This document shows positions 1 to 8,647 of a stretch of DNA of 64,000 nt, in pieces. The stretch comes from Botrimarina colliarenosi (GTDB taxonomy: Bacteria; Planctomycetota; Planctomycetia; Pirellulales; Lacipirellulaceae). The notes beneath the pieces are model-generated. The model worked only from the letters and a program-made list of their open reading frames with translations. It searched no databases and was not told the DNA's origin. The stretch's first letter is position 1, and each line of letters starts with the position of its first letter. The position numbers were made by a program, and so were the translations under genes. Where the stretch lies: positions 124,001 to 188,000 of the forward strand of contig NZ_SJPR01000004.1 in assembly GCF_007859955.1 (NCBI RefSeq), read 5' to 3'.

Positions 1-32
1 CGCAGGAATTGGCGGAGTTGATCGAGGTCCAT
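1..32 (-). CDS. Possible 5' end of a leftward gene (partial)
   Basis: An ATG on the minus strand at 32 opens a frame that reads MDLDQLRQFL and runs off the window edge. Only about ten residues are visible, so no family can be named. The gene would be transcribed in the same direction as the hydrolase at 252-995, downstream of that gene's terminator. An ATG at 56 in another frame also leads off the edge, so the start and the gene itself are uncertain. Confidence 0.3.
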   Translation of the reverse strand, partial: MDLDQLRQFL

Positions 33-147
33 CGTGTCTCGGGGCCTGCCGGGTCATGCAAAAAAGACATCACCCGCATTGTCGCCATGCACAGGGCGGA
101 TCACCACCCACCCACCGCGTTCCGGCGAACGCCTCCGTCTAGAAACA

Positions 148-180
148 ACGCGACCCGGCGAAACAATCGCCGGGTCGCGT
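148..180 (-). terminator. Rho-independent terminator of the hydrolase gene
   Basis: A perfect 14-bp inverted repeat (148-161 with 167-180) encloses a 5-nt loop. Read on the minus strand the stem is followed by a T-rich stretch (TGTTTCT). It lies about 70 bp downstream of the stop codon of the hydrolase that ends at 252, so it most likely ends that transcript. Confidence 0.75.
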
Positions 181-251
181 CGTGGCCATGCTTCCGTGCG
201 GCGGCCGAGCAGGCATCCTTGCCCGCCCTTCTCGTCCTTGACGCGGTCGAC

Positions 252-995
252 TTAGGCGACCAGCCGCATTGGCTCGGCGTGTTCCCTCACGCCGGCGAGA
301 AACTCTTCGAAGATCCGGAGATCGAGCGCCGAGGCGGTGTCGGCCTCGGGGTGGAACTGCGTGCCCATCGCAAACCAATCCTCGGTCGTCGACTCGACCG
401 CTTCGATGACGCCGTCCGGGCAGCGGGCGGTGACGCGGAAGCAGTCGGCCAACTCGTCGATGGCCATGTGATGACGGCTGTTGACGCGGAGTTCCCCATC
501 GCCATAGACGCGGTCCATGATCGAACCGGGGGCGAGTTCCAGCGTGTGCCGGTGGGCGGGGTCCAACAGGTCGTTGTGCGGAAGCGCCTCGGGGAGGTCT
601 TCCGGCAGGTGGAGGAACAGGTTGCCCCCCATCGTGACGTTCAGGAGCTGCATCCCGAGGCCGATGCCGAACGCCGGGATCCGTCGTTCACAAACGGTGC
701 GAGCGAGCAGGCGATCGAAGGTCTCGCGCCGCGGGGCGAGAGGCCGCACAGCGGGGTGGAGCATCCAGCCATCGCGGCGAGGATCGAGGTCGGCGCCGCC
801 GACTAGCAACACGCCGTCAACCATCCGCAGGACCTGGTCCAGGTCTTGCTGGTCTTCCAGCGGGGGCAGGATCACCGGCAGAGCGCCGGCTTCGATCAAC
901 GCGTCGTAGTAACCGGCGGGCACATAAGAGACGGCCGGCTTGTCGCCAGCGGCGACACGGAAATCTGCGTTCAACGCGATAATTGGCTTCGACAT
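252..995 (-). CDS. Class I glutamine amidotransferase-like protein (peptidase C26 / PuuD family), nucleophile Cys absent
   Basis: The 247-residue protein matches the gamma-glutamyl-gamma-aminobutyrate hydrolase family, which hydrolyses gamma-glutamyl amides in the cytoplasm. Visible hallmarks are the N-terminal IALNADFR segment, the GVLLVGGADLDP turn, the nucleophile-elbow region GIGLGMQLLNV (about 110-120) and the FHPE catalytic His-x-Glu near the C-terminus. The family elbow normally reads GICxGMQ. Here the Cys position (residue 112) is Gly, so classic thiol catalysis looks impossible. The ATG at 995 was chosen because the conserved fold starts at once (MSKPIIAL); an upstream in-frame start adds only 17 unconserved residues. 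The gene appears monocistronic, with its own terminator at 148-180. Confidence 0.85.
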   Translation of the reverse strand: MSKPIIALNADFRVAAGDKPAVSYVPAGYYDALIEAGALPVILPPLEDQQDLDQVLRMVDGVLLVGGADLDPRRDGWMLHPAVRPLAPRRETFDRLLARTVCERRIPAFGIGLGMQLLNVTMGGNLFLHLPEDLPEALPHNDLLDPAHRHTLELAPGSIMDRVYGDGELRVNSRHHMAIDELADCFRVTARCPDGVIEAVESTTEDWFAMGTQFHPEADTASALDLRIFEEFLAGVREHAEPMRLVA

Positions 996-1640
996 TTTCG
1001 CTTGCACTCCCTGCTGCGATAAAGGCCGCCGAACGTCACGCAACAAGCGTGTCGACGATTGAGCAGATCGCGCGGAGTGCGAAGCATTGAGGGAATCACC
1101 GATAGACGCTCCCAGGCGAGACGCCTGAGACTCCCCCCGTGCAAACCGGCAAGGAGCCGGCGAACGGTTCTATCTAGATTTTCCCTACGCGGGGCGTGCC
1201 GACGACGGAGGTCTCACCAGGGAAACCTGCGTCACGTGCTATCCCTAGCACGCCGCTTGTACGCAACGGGTCGCCCTGCTAGCAGCAGCCCGGCCCGATG
1301 CGTCGCCGCTTCGGTAGTCGCTCGATCCCTCGATGCGGCCTTGTTAGTAACGACCGTTGTCAGCGGCCTGGTGATTGGCGGGGTGCAAGATGGTCGTGAG
1401 GTTAAGGTTCTGTAACGATCCAGCAACCGACACGGAAGATTTTGGCGTGGCGGCCAAACGCTAGCACAAGATCGCGTGCTAGAACTCCGCGTCTCTCCCC
1501 GGCCCGGCCCGAGGGGAGGGCCCGGATCAGCCCCGCAGCGTGGCGGGGCCCGTTCCGCGCGGCCCACCAATCGGCTAGCCTCGAAGACCGCGAAAAGCGA
1601 CGCGGAAGCGATTTATACACCAGGGAAGCCGGGGTTCCGA
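996..1640. other. Intergenic region of 645 bp between divergent genes
   Basis: No convincing gene is seen. Open frames here lack family features and look like GC-driven reading frames. The region lies between divergently transcribed genes and should hold both promoters, but no clear -35/-10 pair stands out. Two short hairpins share the same arm motif: 1235-1241 with 1246-1252, and 1461-1467 with 1476-1482, each built from GTGCTA(G) and (C)TAGCAC. They could be regulator binding sites. Confidence 0.5.
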
Positions 1641-2672
1641 GTGCGGTTTGAGCGAGTCTGTATCGAAGCGGTCGCCCACCTCTTGCCGGAAGAGGTTGTC
1701 ACTTCCGATCAGCTCGAGGAGCGCCTCAGCCCGCTCTACGAACGCCTGCGGCTGCCGCCGGGCCGGCTGGAACTGATGTCGGGCATCCGCGAGCGGCGTT
1801 TCTTCTCCCCGGGAACCCGCCCGGGCGATGTGAGCTGCCGCGTCGGCGAGCTGGCCATCGCGGCCAGCGGCCTGGCTCGCGACGCCTTCGGCGCGTGCCT
1901 CCATGGGTCGGTCTGCCGTGACTGTCTCGAGCCGGCGACCGCCTGCCGCGTCCACCACGCCCTCCGGCTGCCGTCGGCGTGCGTTGTCCAGGATGTCTCC
2001 AACGCCTGTCTGGGCATCCTCTCCGGCGCCCTACAGATCGCCACCATGATCGAGCTGGGGCAGATCGACGCGGGTGTCGTCGTTGGCACCGAGTGTGGCA
2101 GGCAGCTCGTCGAGAACACGGTCGCCAACCTCAACGCCGACCAGTCGTTGACACGTGACTCGGTCAAGAATTCGTTCGCGTCGCTTACGATCGGCTCGGC
2201 AAGTGCGGCGATGGTGTTGTGTCACGAGCGGCTCAGCCAGACCGGCAACCGCTTGCGGGCCGCGACGGTTCACGCCGACACGGTCCATCACGACCTGTGC
2301 CAAAGCGAAGGCCTCGCCCAGGTCATGCAGACCGACAGCGAACGCCTGATGCGGGCCGGCGTCGCGGCCGGGGCGGCGAATTTCGAGCGGCTCCTCACCG
2401 CGTCCGGCTGGCGGCGGGAAGACATCGACCGCACGTTCTGTCATCAGGTGGGCGGCGCTCATCGCAAGATGATGCTCAGCGAGCTCGGGCTGCCGCTCGA
2501 CCGCGACTTCGCGACAGTCGATTGGCTCGGCAACACCGGCTCGGCAGCGCTGCCGAGCGCCTTGGCGATCGGCATTGAGAAGGGCGTCCTCCAAGCGGGC
2601 GAACGCGTCGCCCTGCTGGGGATTGGGTCGGGCGTCAACTGCCTGATGATGGCCGTCGAGTGGGGCGGCTGA
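1641..2672 (+). CDS. 3-oxoacyl-ACP synthase III family protein (FabH-like)
   Basis: A 343-residue KAS III/thiolase-fold enzyme, expected to condense an acyl-CoA or acyl-ACP with malonyl-ACP. The Cys-His-Asn triad is visible: Cys123 in SNACLG, His268 in FCHQVGG and Asn298 in LGNTGSAALPSAL. The GTG at 1641 is preferred because homology begins at RFERVCIEAVAH; the frame stays open upstream to 1476 but codes for low-complexity Arg/Pro/Gly sequence. It stands alone on the plus strand, convergent with the kinase gene (48 bp apart). It may supply a starter unit to the specialised fab/CrtI-like cluster at 5.0-13.3 kb, or be a housekeeping paralogue; the sequence does not decide. Confidence 0.85.
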   Translation: MRFERVCIEAVAHLLPEEVVTSDQLEERLSPLYERLRLPPGRLELMSGIRERRFFSPGTRPGDVSCRVGELAIAASGLARDAFGACLHGSVCRDCLEPATACRVHHALRLPSACVVQDVSNACLGILSGALQIATMIELGQIDAGVVVGTECGRQLVENTVANLNADQSLTRDSVKNSFASLTIGSASAAMVLCHERLSQTGNRLRAATVHADTVHHDLCQSEGLAQVMQTDSERLMRAGVAAGAANFERLLTASGWRREDIDRTFCHQVGGAHRKMMLSELGLPLDRDFATVDWLGNTGSAALPSALAIGIEKGVLQAGERVALLGIGSGVNCLMMAVEWGG

Positions 2673-2720
2673 CGCCGCGCGGGAGCGTCACGGGATGGAG
2701 CGCCACGCCACAGGACGTGC

Positions 2721-4508
2721 TCAGCCGACCAGCTTCGCGACGACGAAGATCACCAGGGCGGCAAAGAGGGCGCCGATGACAAACACCCACCACGGCGTCT
2801 TCGTGTACGGATTGACGTACCCCGGCGGGTGGAGCGGGTCGTAATCCGATTCCGCGGCGCGGCGGGCGCGGCGTTGATAGGGGTCTTCGCCCGTCGGCGC
2901 CGCATACTCCTCGTCGAAGATCGACTTTGGCTTGACCGCTCTTGACGGCGAACTGAGCGAAGCGGCTTCGCCTGCGTTGGAGTCGACGCCCCGGTCCGTC
3001 GCGGGTTTTTCCGGTCCCGACTTCGCGGCGGCGGAACCGCTCGACGATCGCTTGACGCCCGACTTGCTCGCCGACGACTTGGAGGAAGCCCCCTTCGTTG
3101 CGTCCGACGGGGCCGCCCCCGACTTGGAAGCGGCGCCCTTCGATCCGAGCTTGGCGTTGCTCTCATCCGACAAGACGCCCGACGACGCGGCCGCCTTCTT
3201 GGCTTGTCGCGCCTTGGGGCTCATCTCGTCCTCGTCGAGCGGCGCGAGGCCGATGTCCTCGTCCGTATCGACCGAGGGGGCCGCGTAGAGCTTCGCCGTG
3301 TCGCTCGCGCCGGAGGTCCCTGCCCCGCTGCCGGGCCGACTCAACGAGCCGGGCGGTGGGGTCTGGGTGAAGCGGCTCAGGATCCCGCTGCCGACGCCGC
3401 TACCGAGCCCTTCGCCCGCGCTGCGGAAGCCGCTGCCGCTTGAGCCGGCGCCGACCGTCGTCTCGCCCCGCTCCGCCAGCCAATCGTTCAGCAGGCGGGA
3501 GACGTCGCCCGCCGTCTGGGGGCGGTCGTCGGGCTTCTTCGACATCATCCGCGAACACAGATCGACCAGCGTCAGCGGCGTGTCGGGTCGGATCGTAAGC
3601 AGGCTTTGCGGCTCCTCCACCTGGTGCTTGAGCAACCGCTCCGAGATCGTTCCGTCGGGGAACGGCGGCCGACCGACGAGCAGGAAGTAGAACGTGCAGC
3701 CGAGACTGTAGATGTCCGCGCGGGCGTCGGCGGAGTGGCTGTTGAGGGCCTGTTCGGGGGCCAGGTAGTCGGCCGTGCCGAGGACGTTCTCGTCGTTGGC
3801 GAGCGTGAGCGACGTCTCGTCGTCGTTGAGCTTCGCCAGCCCCATATCGAGCAGCTTCACCACGCCGTTGTGATCAACCAGACAGTTGGCCGGCTTGATG
3901 TCGCGGTGGACGAGTCCCATCTCGTGGGCGTGCTGCAAGCCGGTCGCCACTTGGGCGATGTAGCGGACCGCGGTGGCGAACGGCAGCGGGCCGTTCTTGC
4001 TCACCGTCTGGTGGAGGTCACGCCCATCGACGTACTCCATGACGATGTAGTGCGTCTGGCCTCCGCCGCTCGTGTCGGTGTCGATGTCGAAGACCCGCAC
4101 GATGTTGGGGTCGTCGAGACGGGCCGCGGCGCGGGCCTCGAGCTGGAAGCGAGCCAGGTAAGACCGATCTTTGACGCGTTGCCGGGGGAGCACCTTGATC
4201 GCCACCCGCCGCTCCATCAGCACGTGCTCGGCGAGGTAGACATGGCTCATGCCCCCCTTGCCGATTTCGCCGAGCAACTTGTACTTGCCAAGGCGGAAGC
4301 CACGGTGCTTGCCGGCGAGCAGCTTGTCGGCCTGCCAACGCGTCAGCAGCCCGTCGGCGACGAGCATCTCGGCGACCTTGTCTTGGCTCGCCGGGACACC
4401 GCCAGGAGCCTGGGCCGCCTTCTCCAAGAAGCTATCAAGCTTCTTTGACGGCACGAGTTCGCTCCGCTTGACGAGGTCGATCAGCTTGTCGGAAGCGTCC
4501 TGAGACAT
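2721..4508 (-). CDS. Membrane-anchored serine/threonine protein kinase
   Basis: A 595-residue Hanks-type kinase. An N-terminal helical segment (1-70) precedes the kinase domain (about 75-345) with a Gly-rich loop (GKGGMSHVYLAE), catalytic Lys105 (VAIKVL), HRDIKPAN (201-208) and an APEQ motif. The DFG motif reads DMG (221-223). A long Ser/Ala/Lys/Gly-rich linker (about 360-540) leads to a single C-terminal transmembrane helix near 570-592, so the kinase domain should be cytoplasmic with a C-terminal anchor. No extracellular sensor is present. The ATG at 4508 was chosen because the conserved N-terminal helix starts there. Substrate unknown. Confidence 0.9.
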   Translation of the reverse strand: MSQDASDKLIDLVKRSELVPSKKLDSFLEKAAQAPGGVPASQDKVAEMLVADGLLTRWQADKLLAGKHRGFRLGKYKLLGEIGKGGMSHVYLAEHVLMERRVAIKVLPRQRVKDRSYLARFQLEARAAARLDDPNIVRVFDIDTDTSGGGQTHYIVMEYVDGRDLHQTVSKNGPLPFATAVRYIAQVATGLQHAHEMGLVHRDIKPANCLVDHNGVVKLLDMGLAKLNDDETSLTLANDENVLGTADYLAPEQALNSHSADARADIYSLGCTFYFLLVGRPPFPDGTISERLLKHQVEEPQSLLTIRPDTPLTLVDLCSRMMSKKPDDRPQTAGDVSRLLNDWLAERGETTVGAGSSGSGFRSAGEGLGSGVGSGILSRFTQTPPPGSLSRPGSGAGTSGASDTAKLYAAPSVDTDEDIGLAPLDEDEMSPKARQAKKAAASSGVLSDESNAKLGSKGAASKSGAAPSDATKGASSKSSASKSGVKRSSSGSAAAKSGPEKPATDRGVDSNAGEAASLSSPSRAVKPKSIFDEEYAAPTGEDPYQRRARRAAESDYDPLHPPGYVNPYTKTPWWVFVIGALFAALVIFVVAKLVG

Positions 4509-4998
4509 CCGTCTTGCTGTGTCCGTTATACGACCGCTAGTCGCCAGAGCGCGAGGCCCGCAGGAGGGGCGTCTTGCCGCCGACAATTGCCAAGGGGAGT
4601 AAGTGCGTTTACGCCAATATCGGACCGGTGGCGTGACACTCGGTGTGTCATCCAGCCGGCCCGAAGGCTATTCGTTCATTCTGTGTTGGAGTCTTCCTGA
4701 CACTCCTAACAATCGCCGCGTATGGGAGACTGCCCGCCTGTGAAGAGTCAGTCGCCAGCCGCGGTTGCGGTGAAATCGCCGCAACCTCCGCTAGCTACCT
4801 CGTTTAAGAATATCACGGCCCTCCCAAACCGGCCACCGTTTTTCCGCTGTTCCTGCCCGCATTTGCGTTGCAGATCCCACATTCGGGGTCGGGTCATGCC
4901 GGCCGCGACCTCCCCGGCTGGCCCTTTCGGCCCTTCTGGGGGGGGCCCTGCCACCTGACCGTCGGGCCGATCCGTTCCCCACGACGGATTCGCTGCGC
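4509..4998. other. Intergenic region of 490 bp, no gene seen
   Basis: This stretch is upstream of the leftward kinase gene and downstream of the leftward FabI-like gene. No supported reading frame was found. An imperfect hairpin (arms about 4684-4692 and 4702-4711, TGTTGGAGT against ACTCCTAACA) is the only clear structure. It may hold the kinase promoter, but no confident -35/-10 pair was recognised. Confidence 0.45.
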
Positions 4999-5841
4999 TC
5001 AACCGCGATCGACAACGGCCCGGACAATGTCGGCGTCGAAGTAATTGGTCCGCATCCCGGCGTCGACCACCAGCCGCTGGGCGTTCATCCCGCTCGAGCG
5101 GGGGCTCAGCAGGAACACGGCCGCCGCGGCCGCCTCCTCGGTCTTAACCGCTTCTTCACGAAGGGTCGCCTTCTCGGCAAAGAGGTACGAATCGACGTAC
5201 CCCGGGATCCCGGCCGAGGCCGAAGTCTTCAGCAGGCCCGGCGCCACGCCGTTGAAGCGCACCCGGCTGAACTGGCTGAACGACTTGGCCAGGAAGACCA
5301 GCGACGAGTCGAGCGCCGCCTTGATCGGGGCCATGTAGCCGTAGTTCTCGCTCGCCATCTCGGTCGTGCTGATCGAGATCGCCACCACCGAGGCGTCGTC
5401 CGCCAGCGAGTCCTTCAGGCCGTTCGCCAGGGCGACCAGCGAGTAGCAGCTGATCGAGAAGGTCCGCAGGAACGCCCGTTTGGTCGTCTCGTGGAACGGC
5501 TTCAAGCCCCCCTTCTCTCCATCGACACTGTCGTAGTCGGCGAAGGCGATCGAGTGGACAAGCCCGGCCAGCCTCTGCCCCGTCCGCTCACAGTCGGCCG
5601 CCACCTCCGCGCAGAGCCGCTCGACTTCCTCGTCGTGCTCCACGTCGCAGACGAGCACGGTCGCGTCGGGGCCGGCCAGCTTCTGGATCTGTTCGCGGCG
5701 GGCCTCGCTGCGGACGGAGTAAATGACGCGGCAGTCGGCCTCGGTCAGCAGCCGGGCGATATGCCAGGCGACCGATTTCTTGTTGGCGACCCCCGCCACA
5801 AGGACCGTCTTGCCGGCGAGTTGGAGGAAATCAGTGGGCAT
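4999..5841 (-). CDS. fabI: FabI-like enoyl-ACP reductase (SDR fold)
   Basis: A 280-residue short-chain dehydrogenase of the FabI type, which reduces trans-2-enoyl-ACP with NAD(P)H. The nucleotide-binding segment reads [17 protein letters not shown], followed by [10 protein letters not shown]. The catalytic Tyr-x6-Lys is in [12 protein letters not shown]. The [15 protein letters not shown] segment matches the FabI substrate loop region. The auxiliary Tyr usually found ten residues before the catalytic Tyr appears replaced ([10 protein letters not shown]), which suggests a specialised paralogue. The ATG at 5841 fits the family N-terminus. It is the last gene of the leftward cluster, 88 bp after fabZ, and probably does the enoyl reduction for that pathway rather than for bulk fatty-acid synthesis. 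Confidence 0.85.
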   Translation of the reverse strand: MPTDFLQLAGKTVLVAGVANKKSVAWHIARLLTEADCRVIYSVRSEARREQIQKLAGPDATVLVCDVEHDEEVERLCAEVAADCERTGQRLAGLVHSIAFADYDSVDGEKGGLKPFHETTKRAFLRTFSISCYSLVALANGLKDSLADDASVVAISISTTEMASENYGYMAPIKAALDSSLVFLAKSFSQFSRVRFNGVAPGLLKTSASAGIPGYVDSYLFAEKATLREEAVKTEEAAAAAVFLLSPRSSGMNAQRLVVDAGMRTNYFDADIVRAVVDRG

Positions 5842-5929
5842 GGGGCCAAGTGGGAAGTCGGAAGGGGGAAGTCGGAGACAGCACGTCACGCCTGAGCCGG
5901 GGGCGCAAGCCCTCGGAGTGAACCACCCT

Positions 5930-6367
5930 TCAATCCTCTTTCGCCGTCAACGTACAAGCAAAGTCGAACCGGCACGCGAGCTTGCCGCGGGTCACGTTCG
6001 TGACCTTCGCCTTCATGAAGAACGCGTCGGCGAGGCGTTCGGTCAGCTCGACCTCGATCTCGACCGTGTCGCCGGGGCGGACCATGTCGCGGAACTGGAC
6101 GTTGTTGGCCCGCGTCGCGACGGGCACCTTGCCGGCTGCATCGGTCACGAGCTTCGACAACAGCACGGCGCCGGCTTGCATGCTCGCTTCGCAGAGGATG
6201 ACGCCCGGCGTGATCGGAAAGTCGGGATAGTGCCCGCGGTACCAGAACTCATCGCCGCTAAACGTCTTGCGACAAACGATCCGAGACTCGCCCTGCTCCG
6301 TGACCTCGTCGATCAGCAGGAAGGGGTCGCGGTGGGGGATGGCGGCGAGGATTTGTTCTTTGGACAT
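5930..6367 (-). CDS. fabZ: 3-hydroxyacyl-ACP dehydratase (FabZ family)
   Basis: A 145-residue hotdog-fold dehydratase that removes water from 3-hydroxyacyl-ACP. The N-terminus [13 protein letters not shown] and the active-site segment [20 protein letters not shown] are diagnostic, with catalytic His46 and Glu60. Length is normal for FabZ. The ATG at 6367 is the only sensible start. It lies between the FabI-like gene and the first CrtI-like gene of the leftward cluster, but a toxin-antitoxin pair on the other strand separates it from the latter. A cluster-specific role is inferred from that context. Confidence 0.9.
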   Translation of the reverse strand: MSKEQILAAIPHRDPFLLIDEVTEQGESRIVCRKTFSGDEFWYRGHYPDFPITPGVILCEASMQAGAVLLSKLVTDAAGKVPVATRANNVQFRDMVRPGDTVEIEVELTERLADAFFMKAKVTNVTRGKLACRFDFACTLTAKED

Positions 6368-6373
6368 TTTTGG

Positions 6374-6405
6374 GCCGCAGATTTGCGCAGATGATCGCGG
6401 ATGAT
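6374..6405. repeat. Left arm of a split inverted repeat flanking the toxin-antitoxin pair
   Basis: This GCCGCAGAT-type segment is the reverse complement of 7029-7057 with about 26 of 29 positions matching. Together the arms enclose the DUF433/DUF5615 gene pair. Elsewhere in the window comparable arms sit next to each other with a short spacer, so here the repeat seems split by cargo. Confidence 0.75.
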
Positions 6406-6465
6406 GTTTGACGGGGCTGAACCGATAAGATGGCCGATCGGCTTTCCGCGCGGTAGGATGGGGGT

Positions 6466-6681
6466 ATGAGCACCGTCGTCAATATCGACCCAGAAATCCT
6501 CGGCGGCACCCCGGTTTTTAGGGGAACACGCGTGCCGATCGTGTCGTTGTTTGACCACCTGAGGGGTGGGTACTCCATCGAGTACTTCCTAGAAGATTTC
6601 CCCACCGTCTCGCGGGAGCAGGTAGATACGCTGCTCAAAGAGGCGCAGTCGATGACCCTCTCCGGGGCCCCGGCGGCATGA
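6466..6681 (+). CDS. DUF433 antitoxin-type protein
   Basis: A 71-residue protein with the DUF433 signature: NIDPEILGGTPVFRGTRVPI followed by a winged-helix-like segment ending in VSREQVDTLLKEA. DUF433 proteins are the DNA-binding antitoxin partners of PIN-like toxins and usually repress their own operon. The ATG at 6466 gives the full domain. The stop overlaps the next start by 4 bp (ATGA), so the two genes are translationally coupled. The pair runs against the direction of the surrounding fab/CrtI-like cluster. Confidence 0.85.
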   Translation: MSTVVNIDPEILGGTPVFRGTRVPIVSLFDHLRGGYSIEYFLEDFPTVSREQVDTLLKEAQSMTLSGAPAA

Positions 6682-6995
6682 AGCTGCTACTTGACGAGAA
6701 CCTCCCGCATCGCTTACGGCCGCTCATCGTGGGACATGACGTAGCGACAACAGCCTACATGGGTTGGGGTGGGAAGGAAAACGGTGAGCTGCTTGCCCTG
6801 GCTGCGGCCGCCGGCTTCGAAGCTCTGCTAACGAAGGACGGCAATCTCCACTACCAGCAGTCCGTCAAACTACCGCTCTCGGTGGTCTTGCTTAGTGCGC
6901 CGAGTAACAAGCTCGATGATATCCGCCCCCTAATCCCGGCGCTGCTCAAAGCTCTGGAGAACCTGACACCCAAAGCGGTCACGGTCGTCAAATGA
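6678..6995 (+). CDS. DUF5615 PIN-like toxin
   Basis: A 105-residue PIN-like protein of the DUF5615 family, probable ribonuclease partner of the DUF433 protein. Acidic residues expected for metal binding are visible in LLLDENLPHRL at the N-terminus and in LLTKDGNLHY (about 52-61); a conserved Asp/Glu-rich segment (KENGELLALA) lies between. Overlap with the antitoxin gene by 4 bp marks a bicistronic type II module. It sits within the arms of a split inverted repeat, which suggests horizontal arrival. Nuclease activity is inferred from the family. Confidence 0.82.
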   Translation: MKLLLDENLPHRLRPLIVGHDVATTAYMGWGGKENGELLALAAAAGFEALLTKDGNLHYQQSVKLPLSVVLLSAPSNKLDDIRPLIPALLKALENLTPKAVTVVK

Positions 6996-7028
6996 GCGAG
7001 GCGACTACCCCGATCTCTTCAAATCGCC

Positions 7029-7057
7029 ATCCGCGGTCATCTGCGAACATCTGCGGC
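7029..7057. repeat. Right arm of the split inverted repeat flanking the toxin-antitoxin pair
   Basis: Reverse-complement partner of the arm at 6374-6405. It lies 33 bp after the toxin stop codon and 9 bp before the stop of the CrtI-like gene ending at 7067. Confidence 0.75.
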
Positions 7058-7066
7058 TAACTTCTT

Positions 7067-8557
7067 TCACCCCGCCGCCATGTCGGCGGCGACCCCGGCC
7101 TCGGCGTCGGCCGTTGAGCCGCTGCCGCCGGTCATTAGGTGGTTGTCGACTTCGTTCGCGACGATCACGCCGTAGTTCATCGCCCCAAGCCAGCCCGACA
7201 TGATGATGCCGACGCTGCCCGCGTGGTAAAGGCCGCCGATCTGCTGCGGCAAGGCGCGGCTGACGGCGAGCCCTTCGAACTTCGTCCCGAAACTCGCGCC
7301 GGCCAGGTGGTGCGTGTAGTGGTTGAACGTCCGGGGCGTGCTGGCCTCGACGTGGACCGCGCGGTTCCGCACGTCGGGGACGTACTTGTCGAGTGCGTCG
7401 AGCGTTGTCTCGCAGAGGTCTTGCTTGCTCGCCTGGTACTCGTCTTCGGGCAGGTCGGCCCAGTCTTCCCAGCGGGCGTTGGTGCTCGACACGATCAGCT
7501 TCTGCGGCCGTCCCTCGGGGCGGGTCCGCGGGTAGTACATGCTGTAGGTGCGGCTCGTGACGTCGCGCGACAGCAGCGCCTCGGTGTTGAACGTCGGCGC
7601 CGTGGAGGTGAACAGCAGGTCGCCGGTCGATTCTTCGAGCGGGTCGTCCGGCTTCAGGGCGATGTAGACCTGCGTGCTGGAGTTGTTGATCCGCACCGCC
7701 TTGGCGTCGTCGACAAAGTCCTTCGAGAACTTGTCCTCGCCCACCAACCGGAAGATCGTTGACTTGAGGTTCGAGTTCGACACGACCGCGTCGCACTTGA
7801 TGTGGCGGCCGTTGACCGTGACGCCGGTCACCTTGTCGCCCCCATTTCCGGAAGATGCAGTATGGACCTTCTCGCAGTCGCACTTGATGCGGACATCGAC
7901 GCCACTCTTGACGAGCTCCTCGCCCATCGCGGTGACGAGCTTGTCGGTCCCCCCTTCGAACGTGAAGACGCCCTTCGACATGAAGTTGCTGAAGACGATG
8001 CCGTAGCTGATCGCCGGGTCCTCGAGCGTGCTGCCGTTGGCGTAGGTGATCGGCTCCATCAAGAGGCGGATCACGTCCTCGCGACCGGGGAAGAACTTGT
8101 CGAACAGCTCGCGCGCGGTGGTCTGTTGGTCGTCGTAGAAATTCATCCCGCGGGCCGTGTCGAAGAACGCCTTGACGGTCTCCGGATCGACCCGGAAGTC
8201 CTCGATGAGCTTCTTCGTAAAATCGTCGCGGGTGAAGTCGGTCTGCAGCGAGAACATCGGGTTCTCGAAGCGGATGCCGGTCAGCTGGACGATCGAGTCG
8301 GCGATTTCTTTGGACCAGTACCGCCGGCAGCTCTTGACCATGCCGTACGGGAACCCGTGCAGCGAGATGTCGAAGATGTGGTGGCCGGGCCGTTTGAACC
8401 AGGTGGCGAGGCCGCCGAGCTTGTAGTGCTGCTCGAGCAGCAGGACGCTGCGGCCCTGGCGGGCGAGGATATTGGCCGAAGTCAGCCCGGCGAGCCCGGC
8501 GCCGATGACGACGACGTCGTAGTGGTCCTGGGCGCCGGCGAGGAAGTCTTTGGGCAT
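7067..8557 (-). CDS. CrtI-like FAD-dependent oxidoreductase (phytoene desaturase / carotene isomerase superfamily), first copy
   Basis: A 496-residue flavoprotein with an N-terminal dinucleotide-binding motif, [20 protein letters not shown], followed by [18 protein letters not shown]. The C-terminal part ([20 protein letters not shown] and following) matches the FAD-contacting end of the COG1233 family, which includes phytoene desaturases, carotene isomerases and retinol saturases. It belongs to the leftward cluster with ACP, KAS II-like, FabZ and FabI-like genes, so its substrate may be an ACP-bound or free polyunsaturated chain rather than a carotenoid. The ATG at 8557 gives a short lead before the Rossmann motif. 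The exact reaction cannot be read from sequence. Confidence 0.85.
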   Translation of the reverse strand: MPKDFLAGAQDHYDVVVIGAGLAGLTSANILARQGRSVLLLEQHYKLGGLATWFKRPGHHIFDISLHGFPYGMVKSCRRYWSKEIADSIVQLTGIRFENPMFSLQTDFTRDDFTKKLIEDFRVDPETVKAFFDTARGMNFYDDQQTTARELFDKFFPGREDVIRLLMEPITYANGSTLEDPAISYGIVFSNFMSKGVFTFEGGTDKLVTAMGEELVKSGVDVRIKCDCEKVHTASSGNGGDKVTGVTVNGRHIKCDAVVSNSNLKSTIFRLVGEDKFSKDFVDDAKAVRINNSSTQVYIALKPDDPLEESTGDLLFTSTAPTFNTEALLSRDVTSRTYSMYYPRTRPEGRPQKLIVSSTNARWEDWADLPEDEYQASKQDLCETTLDALDKYVPDVRNRAVHVEASTPRTFNHYTHHLAGASFGTKFEGLAVSRALPQQIGGLYHAGSVGIIMSGWLGAMNYGVIVANEVDNHLMTGGSGSTADAEAGVAADMAAG

Positions 8558-8647
8558 CTTTTGGGGGGGCAGCAGGCGGTCGGCAGTGAGTGACTCCGTA
8601 GTTTAGCGGGGACGGGGCGGAGTGGGTACAGGCAGATAACCAGCGTG

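Noticed and set aside
9-806. Long rightward open frame opposite the hydrolase gene
   Set aside because: Antisense to a conserved protein; no family features. Such frames arise from high GC.
1059-1415. 118-codon rightward open frame in the first large intergenic gap
   Set aside because: No start signal, no similarity that I can recognise, Arg/Ser-rich translation.
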